From contig NW_014578172.1 in assembly GCF_000485595.1 (NCBI RefSeq), forward strand, positions 57,704 to 87,299: 29,596 bases of DNA. The letters run 5' to 3'. The DNA comes from Priapulus caudatus. Taxonomy: Eukaryota; Priapulida; Priapulimorpha; Priapulimorphida; Priapulidae. Made by a program: the position numbers and the translations under genes. The notes below the pieces were generated by a model. It saw nothing but the letters and a program-made list of their open reading frames with translations, made no database searches and had not been told where the DNA came from. This document shows, one piece after another, positions 1 to 9,765 of this stretch (within the stretch, counting starts at the first letter, position 1; the number at the start of each line of letters is the position of its first letter).

Positions 1-859
1 TATCCTTCCCATGATTCAGAATGTCTACCCAAGTTTTTTTTACTCCCAGGGGTGTCCCCTACATGAATCAAGCGTCAAACTGCGGGGACATATAAATGCA
101 CACAGGACTTCCCCCAGCTGATAGTATAATGGTCAATACGACAGACACAATGTATTCCTTTGATAATAACCAAAGGTCCAGCCAATTAATGAGAAACAGA
201 TAGCATCAGTCAATATAGAAACGGCATCTCAACACACAGGTGCACAGCACAGGGAAAGCAATGAACATAGAGGAAAATCATCAACGCCAACCCTACCAAA
301 GGTCAATCTAGATCACATACCAGCCCACCAGCGTGCAGCTGGGGAAGATCTACTGATGCAAAACAACGACTTGTTTGCTGAAAGCAACCTTGACCTTGGA
401 CGTACCAACCTGGTCAAGATAATAATAGACAGCGTAGGACACCCACCTATACGACAAAAGCCATATTGAAAGCCGATTAATTACCGACCAATGATTGATC
501 ACTACGTGAATCAGCTATTAGAAGCCAAGATAATAAAACCCAGCAATACCCCGTGGGTAAGTCCAGCCTTCATTGTTCCCAAGAAAGATGAACCTGAGGG
601 TCGTATGGTAATAGATTACAGGAAACTTAACAAGGTCACAAGGAAGGACACATATCCATTACCTTGTATACAAGATATTCTTGGATCATTAGGAAACGCA
701 CGGTTCTATTCAAGCTTCGAAGTGTGAATTCCTCAAAGACAAGGTTAATTATCTAGGCCACATCGTTTCACCCCAGGGCGTAGCCCCTGACCAAAAGAAA
801 ATAGAGGTAGTCAAACAGCTTAAAACACCTACAGTTATTACCGGGCACACATCAAGTAA

Positions 860-1375
860 TTTGCAAACATTGCAAAACCACAAACAGCATTAACATATAA
901 ATACGCCAAATTCGAATGGAACAATGACGCAGAACACGCGTTTCAGACCCTGAAGCAGAAACTCACCGAAGCCCCAATCTTAGCATATCCGGACCCTACC
1001 AAGAGCTACCGTCTATTCACAGACGCCTCATCATACGCAGTAGGAGCCGCTCTTACGCAAATAAACGACGAAGAAAACGAGGTCGTTATATCATACATCA
1101 GTCATCAGTTAAACGAAGGACAAATGCGTTGGTCAATCATAAAAAGGGAAGCATACGCCTATGATCTACAGAAGTTGCGTCACTACCTCACCAGGGCAAA
1201 GTTTGTCATAGTTAGCGATCATAAACCACTACAATATCTGCTAACGAGCCCAAATCTTAAGAATGTTCGACTTCAGCGATGGGCATTAGTCATTTCGGAA
1301 CACAATGCGGCAGTTGAGTATCGCTGTGGCCTAGCCCACAGAAATGCAGATGCACTGTCACGAATCAAAACTAAA
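860..1375 (+). pseudogene. RNase H domain of gypsy element 1 pol
   Basis: Open from 860, just after the in-frame TAA at 857. It shows the thumb/connection text (ANIAKP, FEWNNDAEHAFQTLK) and then the RNase H domain. The first acidic residue lies in LFTDASSYAVGAAL (about 1015-1056). The REAYAYDLQKLRHYL segment holds the second acidic residue, and VSDHKPLQYLL the third. The domain closes with HRNADALSR (about 1339-1365), the usual end of gypsy RNase H. All hallmark residues I can see are present, so this is the best preserved part of the element even though the RT in front is gutted. Confidence 0.92.
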
Positions 1376-2973
1376 AGTGATCCCACACCAGAGGTAGAAA
1401 TCCAACAAATCACCGATGAACCAGGACCTAATACAAGTGCAAACGAGGACACACAGGTCAAACAGCCTGATACTACAGAGGTAGTTATGCAAGAGGTGCC
1501 GGAGGAGTACACAGAGCGACAAGAAGAACCGACTTCAAGTAATCACTCACTATTAAATCTAACAGGAGTCAAAAAGGAGCAACGAGCAGACCCCAAACTG
1601 CAGAACATTGTACGGGCACCAACAGAACCTAACACCACTAACAAAAAACTACAGATCTTATCCGATTACATGCTTAATGAAGCAGGATTACTGCATCATG
1701 TCATGCCGCCTACAAAGGACTGTGCCGCCAGTATGCAGTTGGTTATACCACATCTATTTACAAAGGATATTATGGTAGCACTGCATGACGATATCTATCA
1801 CGGTCACCTGGAATTTGATAAAACCTATAGCAAGATCAAAACAAGATATTATTGGCAAGGAATGTATGCCGATATCCATAACCACATTGAAGCATGCATT
1901 CCCTGCAACTCGAGGAAACTACAGCGCATACGTGCACCATTAGGAGAATCACCATTACCCAAAAGACCAATGGATGTGGTTGCGGTCGACATGTGTCAGT
2001 TTCCACTCACTGAGAAGGTAACAAGTATCTTATCTATTTTCATTGGCTCTACACCTCGTGGCCTGATGTATTTCCAGTCAAAAACAAAACAGCAGAAACT
2101 GTAGCCAACCTCTTGGCAACAGAAATCTTCCCGCGACATGGGGCACCACGAATCCTGCTATCAGGCAACGGACCGGAATAGGACAGCAAACTCCTTACCA
2201 GATTGACCAAGCTCTTAGGAATCAACGCCATTAAAGTCGCTCCCTATCACCATGCGAGCAATGGTGCGAACGAACGATGGCATCGGGTACTTAACTCCAT
2301 GCTCTCGAGCTACTTCAACAAATCGCAGACAGATTGGGACTTAAAGATCCAACCACTATTCGCAGCATACAGAATGAGTATGCATGAGAAGACGAAATAC
2401 ACACCGTTCTATCTCATGTACGGTAGAGAGCCAGCATTTGCTCTAGATAACCTGCTTCGCCCGAGAAGGAAGGTATACGACGAAGACCCCATAGCGCAGA
2501 CATCCGAACGCTTACACCAAGCCTACTCACATGTTAGGGATAGGACACGCCTAGCACGCCTCAGAAACAAATATTATTACGATAAACGTGCTAGACAGCT
2601 TAATTTTGAAGTCGGCGACCCCGTCTATTACCATGACCCGGTTTTGAAGCCAGATACCATACGCAAGTTATCATCACCGTGGCACCCGTATTACGTGGTG
2701 ATAAAGGTGCTAACGCCGAAGAAGTACCTGCTCCAACACGAGATCACGAAGCGAGAAGTGACCTCGCACGTGGAGAATATTCGGGCAGCGCACCCACAAG
2801 CTAGATGGGACTGCAGCAAGCCGACACAGCAAGAAGATGTGCCAAAGAGAGAACGTCCCCAGCCTCAGAGGGCAGCGACATTGGCATACCCACCCGACGC
2901 CGAGGGTAGTAGCGACGATGAGTTTGACGAGGAGGATGAGCTCCCTCTAAGTCATTTCATCACAACGCCATAG
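1370..2973 (+). pseudogene. Integrase region of gypsy element 1 (zinc finger, core, GPY/F-like end)
   Basis: After a low-complexity linker, the HHCC zinc finger reads H-x3-H (HDDIYHGH, about 1785-1808) and CIPC (about 1897-1908). The first catalytic Asp lies in VVAVDMCQF (about 1980-2000). A frameshift near 2045 moves the reading frame; the continuation LYTSWPDVFPV is clear in the new frame. The second catalytic Asp, normally in an S-D-N-G motif, is replaced by Gly (codon GGC at 2164-2166), and TAG at 2179-2181 replaces the aromatic residue after PE. The catalytic Glu (NGANERWHR, about 2260) is intact. A WHPYYVV stretch near 2680 fits the GPY/F-type C-terminal module. Non-functional integrase; confidence is high from motif order. 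Confidence 0.92.
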
Positions 2974-3483
2974 GCACAGGCTTCAGCGGAGCACCCGCAG
3001 CCGCCAATGTCTCGTGCGGTTGATTCAATCGCGAAGGATCCATCTGCAAGTGACATTGAGGTTCAGGAGCCTAACACAACTCAGCAACTTGGCAAAAGTG
3101 ATGAGGAGACGATCATCTGCACCCCATCGGAGTCGGAAAACGAATCCACTAGCTTTGATGTGGAATCAGATTTAGAAGAGGATACCGGCAGTGAGCAGTC
3201 GGCAAGAAGACGAAAAACGAGCGAGGAATCGGGTGAATCAAGTTCCCCGACACAGGCAGTAAAGCGGGCAAGATTAACTGCGCAGGAAGGCGTCGTAAGT
3301 GAGCCTAGTGAGACGACAGCAGGAGTCGATGTGATAACAACGGCTCTAACGAGTGCACATTTTATAGTGCCAACAGTAACTGTACAGGAGCCACCAGTAA
3401 CTGCCACGGCAAGGCAGGCTGGAGGAATGCGCCTAATGAACAGAGTTAAGGGACTCTTGGCGAAGGCATGGACAAAACACTGA
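2974..3483 (+). pseudogene. Acidic C-terminal tail of element 1 pol after one in-frame stop
   Basis: The reading frame of the integrase continues past a single TAG at 2971-2973 to a TGA at 3481-3483, giving about 169 further codons (158 from the internal Met at 3007). The peptide is rich in Ser, Glu, Asp and Thr (for example SESENESTSFDVESDLEED) and has a basic patch (ARRRK, AVKRAR). It ends with the more hydrophobic MRLMNRVKGLLAKAW. I recognise no domain and no transmembrane segment, so an envelope protein is not supported. The frame agreement suggests it was once the end of pol and that the TAG is a decay mutation, although programmed readthrough or an independent ORF cannot be excluded. 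Confidence 0.6.
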
Positions 3484-3920
3484 GAAATTCTTCGTTATTT
3501 CCTCTTACGCATTATGCCTACTCCCTCCCCACCCTGCCCTTGAACCCTTGCAACGAATCCCGAAGAGACCGAGTTAACTGTACATACGGTTTAATTGCTG
3601 AGCATTGAGTGAGTGTTGTACGCGCGATTTTAACGTACAACGCGAGTTTCGCCATACGACGATCATGACTTATGATTATTATTCCGTTATATTTAGCCTA
3701 AATGATTTGGATTGTATACACGCGCGGTTAGTTAAGGAAGTTAGTTAAGAAAATACCCTAATGATATATCGTGTTAGTTAAACTGGTTAAAGCGAGTTTA
3801 AGTCATTTTTTGTTAGTGTACGAGTCCACGTATTAGTGACTTTATTACTTATACCACGTGGAACTCTTTTGACACCGGTTGTCGGCGATTGAGCCGAGCA
3901 ACCTTTTCCGGCAGGGGGCG
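3484..3920 (+). other. 3' non-coding region between pol tail and LTR of element 1
   Basis: No coding signal on either strand. It contains repeated GTTAGTTAA-like motifs near 3725-3785 and ends in a purine/G-rich stretch (GGCAGGGGGCG, 3910-3920). This directly precedes a TGTGTAG start and is my candidate polypurine tract for plus-strand priming. Confidence 0.45.
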
Positions 3921-4480
3921 TGTGTAGCAGAGCTACGCGCGCGAGTGCTGAACACGGTTAAGAATAGTAATAGGATATTTTCAGAGCGATGAATCAGTGC
4001 AGAAATTTGAACGCGGTTAGGAATAGCACAGCGCGTGACCGCTTGTTTTCTAACTGCGTAGCAAAGGCGTTGCCCAATCACCAGCCAATCCTTCGGCCAT
4101 GTGACCCTGGTTTGATATCAAGTGCGATATAAAATTTATTCACAGCTTGGCTCAGTTTCCCTCGCCCATAGCCACAACTCTATGGTCAGGAGATACACGC
4201 TCGCGCCATACCATATACGCGCCCCCACCATGACCACACACGCGCGATGGATATAAAAACGCACCGCGCGCCGGGACGCCAGTTAGTCTTAGTCAGTCAC
4301 GTAGCCACAGGTAGTAAAGAAGTAGAAGAACTTATATGTGTTGTAAAACATTACCTAGTCTGTATTTAGTGATTCTCTGAGTAGAATAAAACCATCTAGT
4401 CTGTTACAACAAATACGTGTTATCTCTACTGTGAAGTTATTCGATATTCGCCTTACGTCGCACAAGAGGCAAGTCTGACA
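3921..4480 (+). repeat. Probable 3' LTR of gypsy element 1
   Basis: Begins TGTGTAGCAG right after a G-rich candidate polypurine tract and ends AAGTCTGACA, giving the TG...CA ends expected of an LTR. Inside are a TATA box (TATAAAA at 4252-4258) followed by a pyrimidine-rich start region near 4283, and a polyadenylation signal AATAAA at 4385-4390, in the order U3-R-U5. An internal short repeat (GAACACGGTTAAGAATAG near 3949 and GAACGCGGTTAGGAATAG near 4007) lies in U3. The 5' LTR is outside the window, so the ends cannot be confirmed by comparison. Confidence 0.55.
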
Positions 4481-4504
4481 TCTCCTTCAAGCGGAAACGC
4501 AAGC

Positions 4505-4584
4505 ACGAACAGATAACAACGGGTGAAGAACAATATACAACGCAAGACCTATAACATTACGACCTATACGATCACGTGTCTACA
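4505..4584 (+). repeat. Exact 80-bp direct repeat, copy 1
   Basis: Identical base for base to 5914-5993. It starts ACGAACAGATAACAACGGGT and ends CACGTGTCTACA. It brackets the indel-rich 1.33-kb block on its left side. Such a long perfect flank is unlike a normal 4-9 bp target-site duplication. Confidence 0.95.
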
Positions 4585-5913
4585 ATTTTTCTGTCTGATT
4601 TTCTGCTCTCACAGGTAAGCTTCATTCGATGGTTTCGTGAATGATAGCATGTAGATGTGTAAATGATGATCATGTAGCATGAGGAATTCCTATCCTATCA
4701 TGTCTTGATTAATATGCGCCCAGCATAGTCTATATTCATCATCAGTTTCTACCTGCCATCGCAGGCACATCTCCAAAAAAAACATCTATTAATAAACGTT
4801 AATATGTTACAGAACGAAGATTTTGAACATGCGACTTTACTGCCGCTGTCTTGATCACTCAATCTCACAACGTCCGTGGCGACATGAACGTGGCTTGTTA
4901 TCTGTAGCGCAGGGTCTTCTGTGTGAACGAAGCCCGTTCCCTGTGACATAATGAGCATATAGCCTGTTATACAAGACCGCGTTGCTGCGGCTATCGCCGG
5001 CATATGGCGGTGCGGACGCCTTGTTCATCGGGCAACGTCGTCGGATGGTTGATATGTACCCATGACCGCCCTTACCACAATGCAGCTGGTCATGCGAATG
5101 ATCCAGAATATTTCTCGTAGGAATAAACACTAACACAGGCAGTGAGATGTAGATCTCGCTGTCAAATACAGAGACCAACAGGCTAGCAATTTATCACGGA
5201 GCAACGCTAACGCGTGTCACAAATTGTCTGCAGTCTGTCTACTTTTATTTACTAGCTACGATGACGAATTCGAAAAGTATTACCGCTAAAATGCCATGTC
5301 TATTACTTCTCTTACTCTATGTCACTATATTTCTAGCATGATAAAATTATTCTTATTAGATAATTTTGAGAAATGTTGCTTGCTTAATATTTCAGCACAT
5401 TTCTTATTTGTAGCGAGAAGAAGTGAGTTTTCGGTCCCAGGGAATAATACCAAGCATCGTGATTTGGTGCTGTGCATTCGTAGCGACGTGGTCTCTTGCT
5501 ATGGAGCCGAGGAAAAACTAGTGGCGCGCTGAACGATCATAGACTTCACACGGCTTCGTATCGCACAACATATCAACGTTAACCGAAGAACAATTTGGCG
5601 ACAAGAACCGACTGCACATAGATGGCACCACGGTACGTACAACTATAGTTTGGTTCAGAGATATTAGATCTATGGAGCTATTGCAGTTTGCTGCTATATC
5701 GAAAAAACGTTTTCACCTCCAATCACCAGGGGGCCGTTGTCAGAAACAAAATTAGTCGCAACATTAGTCTTACCATTAACTTCCACTCGTAAACCGTTGA
5801 CAGAAACATCGTAAGGTTACGAGAACGAAAAATCCTCGCAAAAATCTTCATAACATTACGAGAGCTCAGACCCTCTCGTAACTTTAATATAAAGTTCAAA
5901 ATAACACATTTAA
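4585..5913. repeat. Indel-rich repeat block, copy 1 (paired with 22313-23682)
   Basis: From the TTTTTCTGTCTGATTTT start near 4588 to CACATTTA near 5912 this stretch aligns end to end, same orientation, with 22313-23682. The two copies differ mainly by single-base insertions and deletions spaced about every 10-25 bases, whereas other repeat pairs in this window differ mainly by substitutions. No reading frame is shared by both copies beyond short accidental ones, so I annotate no gene here. The indel spectrum resembles uncorrected long-read sequence. The underlying element, if real, is unidentified. Confidence 0.9.
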
Positions 5914-5993
5914 ACGAACAGATAACAACGGGTGAAGAACAATATACAACGCAAGACCTATAACATTACGACCTATACGATCACGTGTCTACA
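5914..5993 (+). repeat. Exact 80-bp direct repeat, copy 2
   Basis: Perfect copy of 4505-4584 on the right side of the indel-rich block. Removing one copy plus the block would join 4584 directly to 5994, giving a simple continuous sequence. Confidence 0.95.
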
Positions 5994-5998
5994 CACAG

Positions 5999-6533
5999 TC
6001 GGGCATCTACCGACGTGCCTTACGAATATCGTCTATAACACTGATACAACCCATATCTCATGTACATCAGAGAGCTGGTACACAGGTTGTCCAGCAAAAA
6101 TAAAGCTTGCAAATGCAATTGGTTATACAATGTATGACTGCACGTACGGAAGACAGAAACGATTGTGTTTCGATGCGATAATGAAATCAGTGGACTTATA
6201 AACTTTGATGTCACATGCAATGGGTCATATATTAAAAGTAAGACTGCAGTAAAATACTAACGAGTACACTTACAAGAGAATTTCAGTGGTGAAATGACAG
6301 GAAGGAAAGTTGTGAAAAACGTCGCTAATAGACTAAAATTCCAGTTCAGAGTAGTACAATTAAAGGTAAACGATGTTTTAAAAATCATCGACAATCTCAG
6401 TGGCAAATACATGACTGAGGGATTTAGATTAACCTCGGAAATTCACCGCTTCACAACTAGCCCTGGGGAACAGTCAACAAGAACATTCTGTAATGACTAT
6501 AATAATGATGTTTACTATTTAAATGTTGTGTGA
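5999..6533 (+). CDS. Possible small two-exon gene fragment, unknown product
   Basis: A Cys-rich frame runs to 6201 (HISCTSESWYTGCPAKIKL, then GYTMYDCTYGRQKRLCF). After an apparent one-base slip near 6200 it continues as NFDVTCNGSYIK up to a GTAAGA donor at about 6239. A 49-bp putative intron follows, with a perfect TACTAAC branch-point motif near 6257 and a TTTCAG acceptor ending near 6287. It leads into an open frame to 6533 (MTGRKVVKNVANRL...). Cys spacing and the CNG motif faintly recall a Gal-lectin/SUEL domain, but that is a guess. No start Met or promoter is visible. Alternative: chance open frames with chance splice signals. Confidence 0.3.
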
Positions 6534-6676
6534 CCGATGAAAAGTAATCTTTGGTGCTTTTGACTCCTTACATGTAATAACCTTAGAGTTGTACGCACTA
6601 GAATACAGTGGCATGATATATCGATAGATGGAATATCGATGGATATCGATGAAATATGCGAACGTATATCCCGATG
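6481..6676 (+). repeat. ~190-bp direct duplication, copy A
   Basis: Aligns with 7341-7540 in the same orientation (shared TAATGATGTTTACTATTTAA and GGATATCGATGAAATATG). Substitutions between copies are strikingly G/C transversions; see findings. It contains several ATCGAT-type motifs (CGATGGATATCGATG). Confidence 0.9.
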
Positions 6677-7340
6677 GGAATATGCAGAAATGAAATGAAT
6701 GAATGGGATGATGCGGAATGCTCATGGTAGCAGGAGAATTATGACGGAATGATTTTAATTCGTACTATACCAATGCAATTATAGCGCGAATGCACAAAAG
6801 ATAAACGCATAAAGACGCGTAAGAAGTGAGTAAAGATGATTTCACATTGTAATTTATATTGAAATGTTGAGTCAAAATCAGCGCACATTAACTTTTTCAT
6901 TGACAACATTTCCTTTGCAGGAAAGCTAACGAAACGGACAGATTTACTCTGCATAAGTGTTATGTGAGCCTTACACATTAAAATAGTATGGAACTCGTCC
7001 ACCGCACATGCACGCGTCTGTTTTTCTGCATTTTTGTCTGAAATACCACCGCACTGGTCCATTTCAGCGACTTTCTTATGATATCATTCCACACTATACT
7101 ACTACTAGTACTAGTATTATTTCCGCTAAGAAATGTTGCAACGCTTACACATGTGTGCTGTATGAAGGTTGTTTTGTTTTTCGACATGCAGAAATATATC
7201 GGGATTTTATATAGTACAGGGTTACGTTAAAGGGTACAGATCATGTCGAGGACGGACAAGACAGTAATAAACATCATGCTATCCTATGACCGTCGTGCAC
7301 ATGATGTGTATCGTTCAACCGCAATGGCAACTGTGGAGAA
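6677..7340. other. Spacer between duplication copies, no gene seen
   Basis: AT-rich DNA with short open frames overlapping on both strands and no recognisable protein. A small CTAGTACTAGT palindromic run lies near 7101-7115. Confidence 0.6.
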
Positions 7341-7540
7341 CAACATTGTGTAATAACTATAATAATGATGTTTACTATTTAAATGTTGTCTCACCGATGA
7401 AAAGTAATCTTTGCTGCTTTTGACTCCTTACATCTAATAACGTTACAGTTGTACGCACTACATACAATACACTGGCATGATATATCAATGAATGGAATAT
7501 CGATGGATATCGATGAAATATGCAAACCTATATCCACATG
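7341..7540 (+). repeat. ~190-bp direct duplication, copy B
   Basis: Second copy of 6481-6676, 860 bases downstream, with a 4-base ATAC insertion near 7463. No tandem repetition beyond two copies is seen in the window. Confidence 0.9.
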
Positions 7541-8500
7541 TGCAAATGCACAATGCGCGATGCACAAATGCAGTCTGATATGCTATATATATATGCTGTA
7601 ACTATGACGTCATCATCGCAAAGATCAGAAGGTAAGATCAGCCTCTTAAGATGGCTACCGGAACTTGAAGCGGAAGTCACGATTGCAGGGGTTATAGCTA
7701 GACTGGTAGCAACGTTCACTCTGGCAAGTATCTTTGGCTACAATGAAATTAGCGTGTCGAACTGTCCACCGGGTACCAGTCTAGCTTAGCCAGCCAAGCC
7801 GTCTCCAGAAAAAGTCGGTGAAAATGCTATGTATATAGCCTCGTTGCGCCATCTATCGCACGCCATATCTACTAGACTAACGTGGGGGCCTCCAACAGAA
7901 AAAATTCCAACCCGTTTTTCTACAGGAAAACGAAGCGCGCCGAGCAGCAAACCAACAATTACGACCATTTCTAGGAAATGTCTCGCTACGTGCGTAGTCA
8001 AAAGCCTTGTGGAATCACCACAACTGCTGCATTGAGCAATAATCCAGCAATGTTGGTCTATAGTAAACCTGTGAAGATTTACTCCAATCGAATGCAGTTT
8101 AGTTGTGTTAGTGTGCCGCTACGCGGCGTTTTTTGCGCTTCGCGCGAGATCCGGGCTGCCAATTGTCTAGCATTTATTTTTGGATTTAACAGATGAGCTT
8201 GGTATAATGTAGAATATATGATGTAAGGTGCGATACAATAGCTCAACCAAACACTTTTTCAGAGCTATGACACGAAGTATAGAATGTAACGTGAGATTTG
8301 CCCAGAAACGCATAAAGATATTTTGGAAGATAATCCACCTAGGCAGAAGTTCATATTATGAGATACAATCGCTTATAAATTACACTGCAACCTATTAAGT
8401 AAGCTGTTCCGTGAATAATATACGCATTTTCTTACTTAATATTAAATTACAGCCAGCGTGTACGCATTATGTACAATGAAGTTAATGAAACTACCACATA
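7541..8500. other. Intergenic region, no supported gene
   Basis: Open frames of about 70-90 codons occur on both strands in 7520-8196 but overlap each other and resemble nothing I know. A GC-rich self-complementary patch (GCCGCTACGCGGC, 8117-8129) stands in otherwise AT-rich DNA. From 8200 onward the sequence is AT-rich with no signal. Confidence 0.5.
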
Positions 8501-8517
8501 TACATATGAGTACATGA

Positions 8518-8607
8518 TATAATATGATTATACATACACATATATACACATGCGCGCGCACACACGCACGTACCTATGCACGCATATATATATATCCATA
8601 TATATTT
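8518..8607. repeat. Mixed TA/CA microsatellite
   Basis: Runs of (TA)n and (CA)n with CGCG interruptions, for example ACATATATACACATGCGCGC followed by CACACACGCACG and CATATATATATATCC. Alternating purine-pyrimidine throughout, so Z-DNA or cruciform prone. Confidence 0.85.
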
Positions 8608-8696
8608 ACATTTTATTAAATTAGAGTCATTACATTATATCTTCACATCGTACATCCTTCAGGAATTGGTGTGGATGTTTTCACGGTTTTGATAGG

Positions 8697-9082
8697 CTTC
8701 GAGTTAGGGTTGAGGTTTCGGCCACGTATTTGGGTTTAGGTTAGTTGTTGGTTAAAGTTGGAATTGGTTCATGGACGTGTTAGGGGTTGTATTTAGGTTA
8801 TTAATTATGGAATTATGTTAGGGTTAGGAGTGGTGTTTAATTTGGAATTGTGGTTAATTTACACAAGAATTAGGTTAAAGTTTGGGTTAAGGTGATGGTT
8901 GCCGTTATGTTCGAGTTATGGTTAAGATTAGGGTTGGGGTTACGCTTAAAGCTGGATCGAGCGTTAAGGTCAGTGTTAAAATTATGGCTGACCTTAGGAT
9001 TAGAGTTGTATAATAATTGCTAGGGCTAGGCGTAGGATTGCATTTGGTATTAAAGTAAGCTAGGGCTCCGGGTAGAGTGGTG
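8697..9082 (+). repeat. Degenerate telomere-like (TTAGGG-type) interstitial tract
   Basis: Dozens of GTTAGGG, TTAGGTT, GGGTTTAGG and GGTTAAGG variants at irregular spacing over about 390 bases, G-rich on the plus strand. This is the pattern of a decayed interstitial telomeric repeat or a G/T-biased satellite. The predominant intact hexamer is TTAGGG. A shorter cleaner patch occurs at 18209-18240. Confidence 0.7.
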
Positions 9083-9470
9083 AAATTAGGCATAGATCTG
9101 AACAGGATATCTTTAATCCGTCATCACATTAAATATTAAAAGACACCAAGGCTCACGCTTTAGTCGTACAGACCAGGTTATTACATGACCGCCACCAAAA
9201 TACTGCAATATCTTCCAAATTCGTATACAAAAATGTATTATCACTGTATATATACATATACGTGCCTACGCGACGTTTACGTGATATAAAACCATAAATT
9301 AATAAATGCATCACAAAGACATTAACGCGACGTGAAAATGTGCAAGTTAACTACAGTAATAGAACCAAATGTGTTAATGACTATGTTGTACGTTATCGTA
9401 TTCACTAATTAAACTATAGCGGTCGCATCACTACGACGAATCGCAGATAACGTTCAGTTCGCGCCTAACG
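9083..9470. other. Intergenic region, nothing recognised
   Basis: AT-rich, no open frame of note, no repeat partner found inside the window. Confidence 0.6.
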
Positions 9471-9474
9471 CCGG

Positions 9475-9596
9475 TGTGTGAAAGAGTGAAGTGAGAAGGT
9501 GAGAAAGTGAGAAAGTGAAAAAGAGACAGAGAAAGAGAAAGAGAAGTGAAAGAGTGAAAGAGTGAAAGAGTGAAAGAGTGAAAGAGTAAAAGAGAA
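9475..9596 (+). repeat. GA-rich microsatellite (GTGAAAGA unit)
   Basis: Purine-rich run with GTGAGAAA units followed by about six near-perfect GAAAGAGT octamers (9544-9590). The antisense open frame across it is low complexity and is not a gene by itself. Confidence 0.92.
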
Positions 9597-9765
9597 TAAG
9601 TTAGTCAACCTACCGATCACACAGTAGACGAGCGCTGCCAGCGTGTAGCCGAGGCCGATGCGCATTGCGAACTTGCAGCGATCGAACGTGTCACATTTGC
9701 GGTCTCTTCGAACACGTCCCGCGGCAAGATCTGACGGCTGCCGACTTGCGCTGCGGCGGCCTAGG
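9584..9765 (-). CDS. Possible terminal exon fragment with one transmembrane helix, unknown product
   Basis: On the minus strand a frame opens just after a TGA near 9765 and runs into a potential donor (GTAGGT, near 9613-9618). It encodes an Arg-rich stretch with two Cys (RRDRKCDTFDRCKFAM), then a clean hydrophobic helix (RIGLGYTLAALVYCVIG). It sits in a GC- and CpG-rich island that contrasts with the AT-rich flanks, as an exon of a host gene might. A convincing acceptor or start is not visible, and I do not recognise the family. It may be a chance frame in a CpG island. Confidence 0.22.

Larger units (their letters stand above)
170..3483 (+). pseudogene. pol: Ty3/gypsy pol polyprotein pseudogene (element 1)
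   Basis: Remnant of a retrotransposon polyprotein read in three frames. From 170 to 727 it carries the protease-RT linker and RT N-terminus (VSPAFIVPKKD at about 563-595, then VIDYRKLNKV). A TGA at 467-469 sits where gypsy RTs have the Arg of a PYR motif, consistent with CGA-to-TGA decay at a CpG. At about 720 the text jumps from the RT N-terminus to KCEFLKDKVNYLGH, so the RT core including the catalytic YxDD box is missing. A smaller deletion near 841, a CAA-to-TAA type stop at 857, a frameshift near 2045 and a TAG at 2179 break the rest. RNase H, zinc finger and integrase follow and are listed separately. This follows established gypsy domain order; certainly non-functional as it stands. 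Confidence 0.93.

Noticed and set aside
3007-3483. Possible retroviral env after pol
   Set aside because: No signal peptide, transmembrane helix or Cys pattern; Ser/Glu-rich product in the pol frame.
4749-5178. Minus-strand frames of 84 and 107 codons inside the noisy block
   Set aside because: The matching frame is broken by indels in the 22.3-23.7 kb copy, and the block is dominated by error-like indels, so no frame can be trusted.
7786-8035. Overlapping plus and minus frames, one with a hydrophobic stretch (VVIVGLLLGAL)
   Set aside because: Opposite-strand frames of similar length, no recognised motif, no splice or start context.
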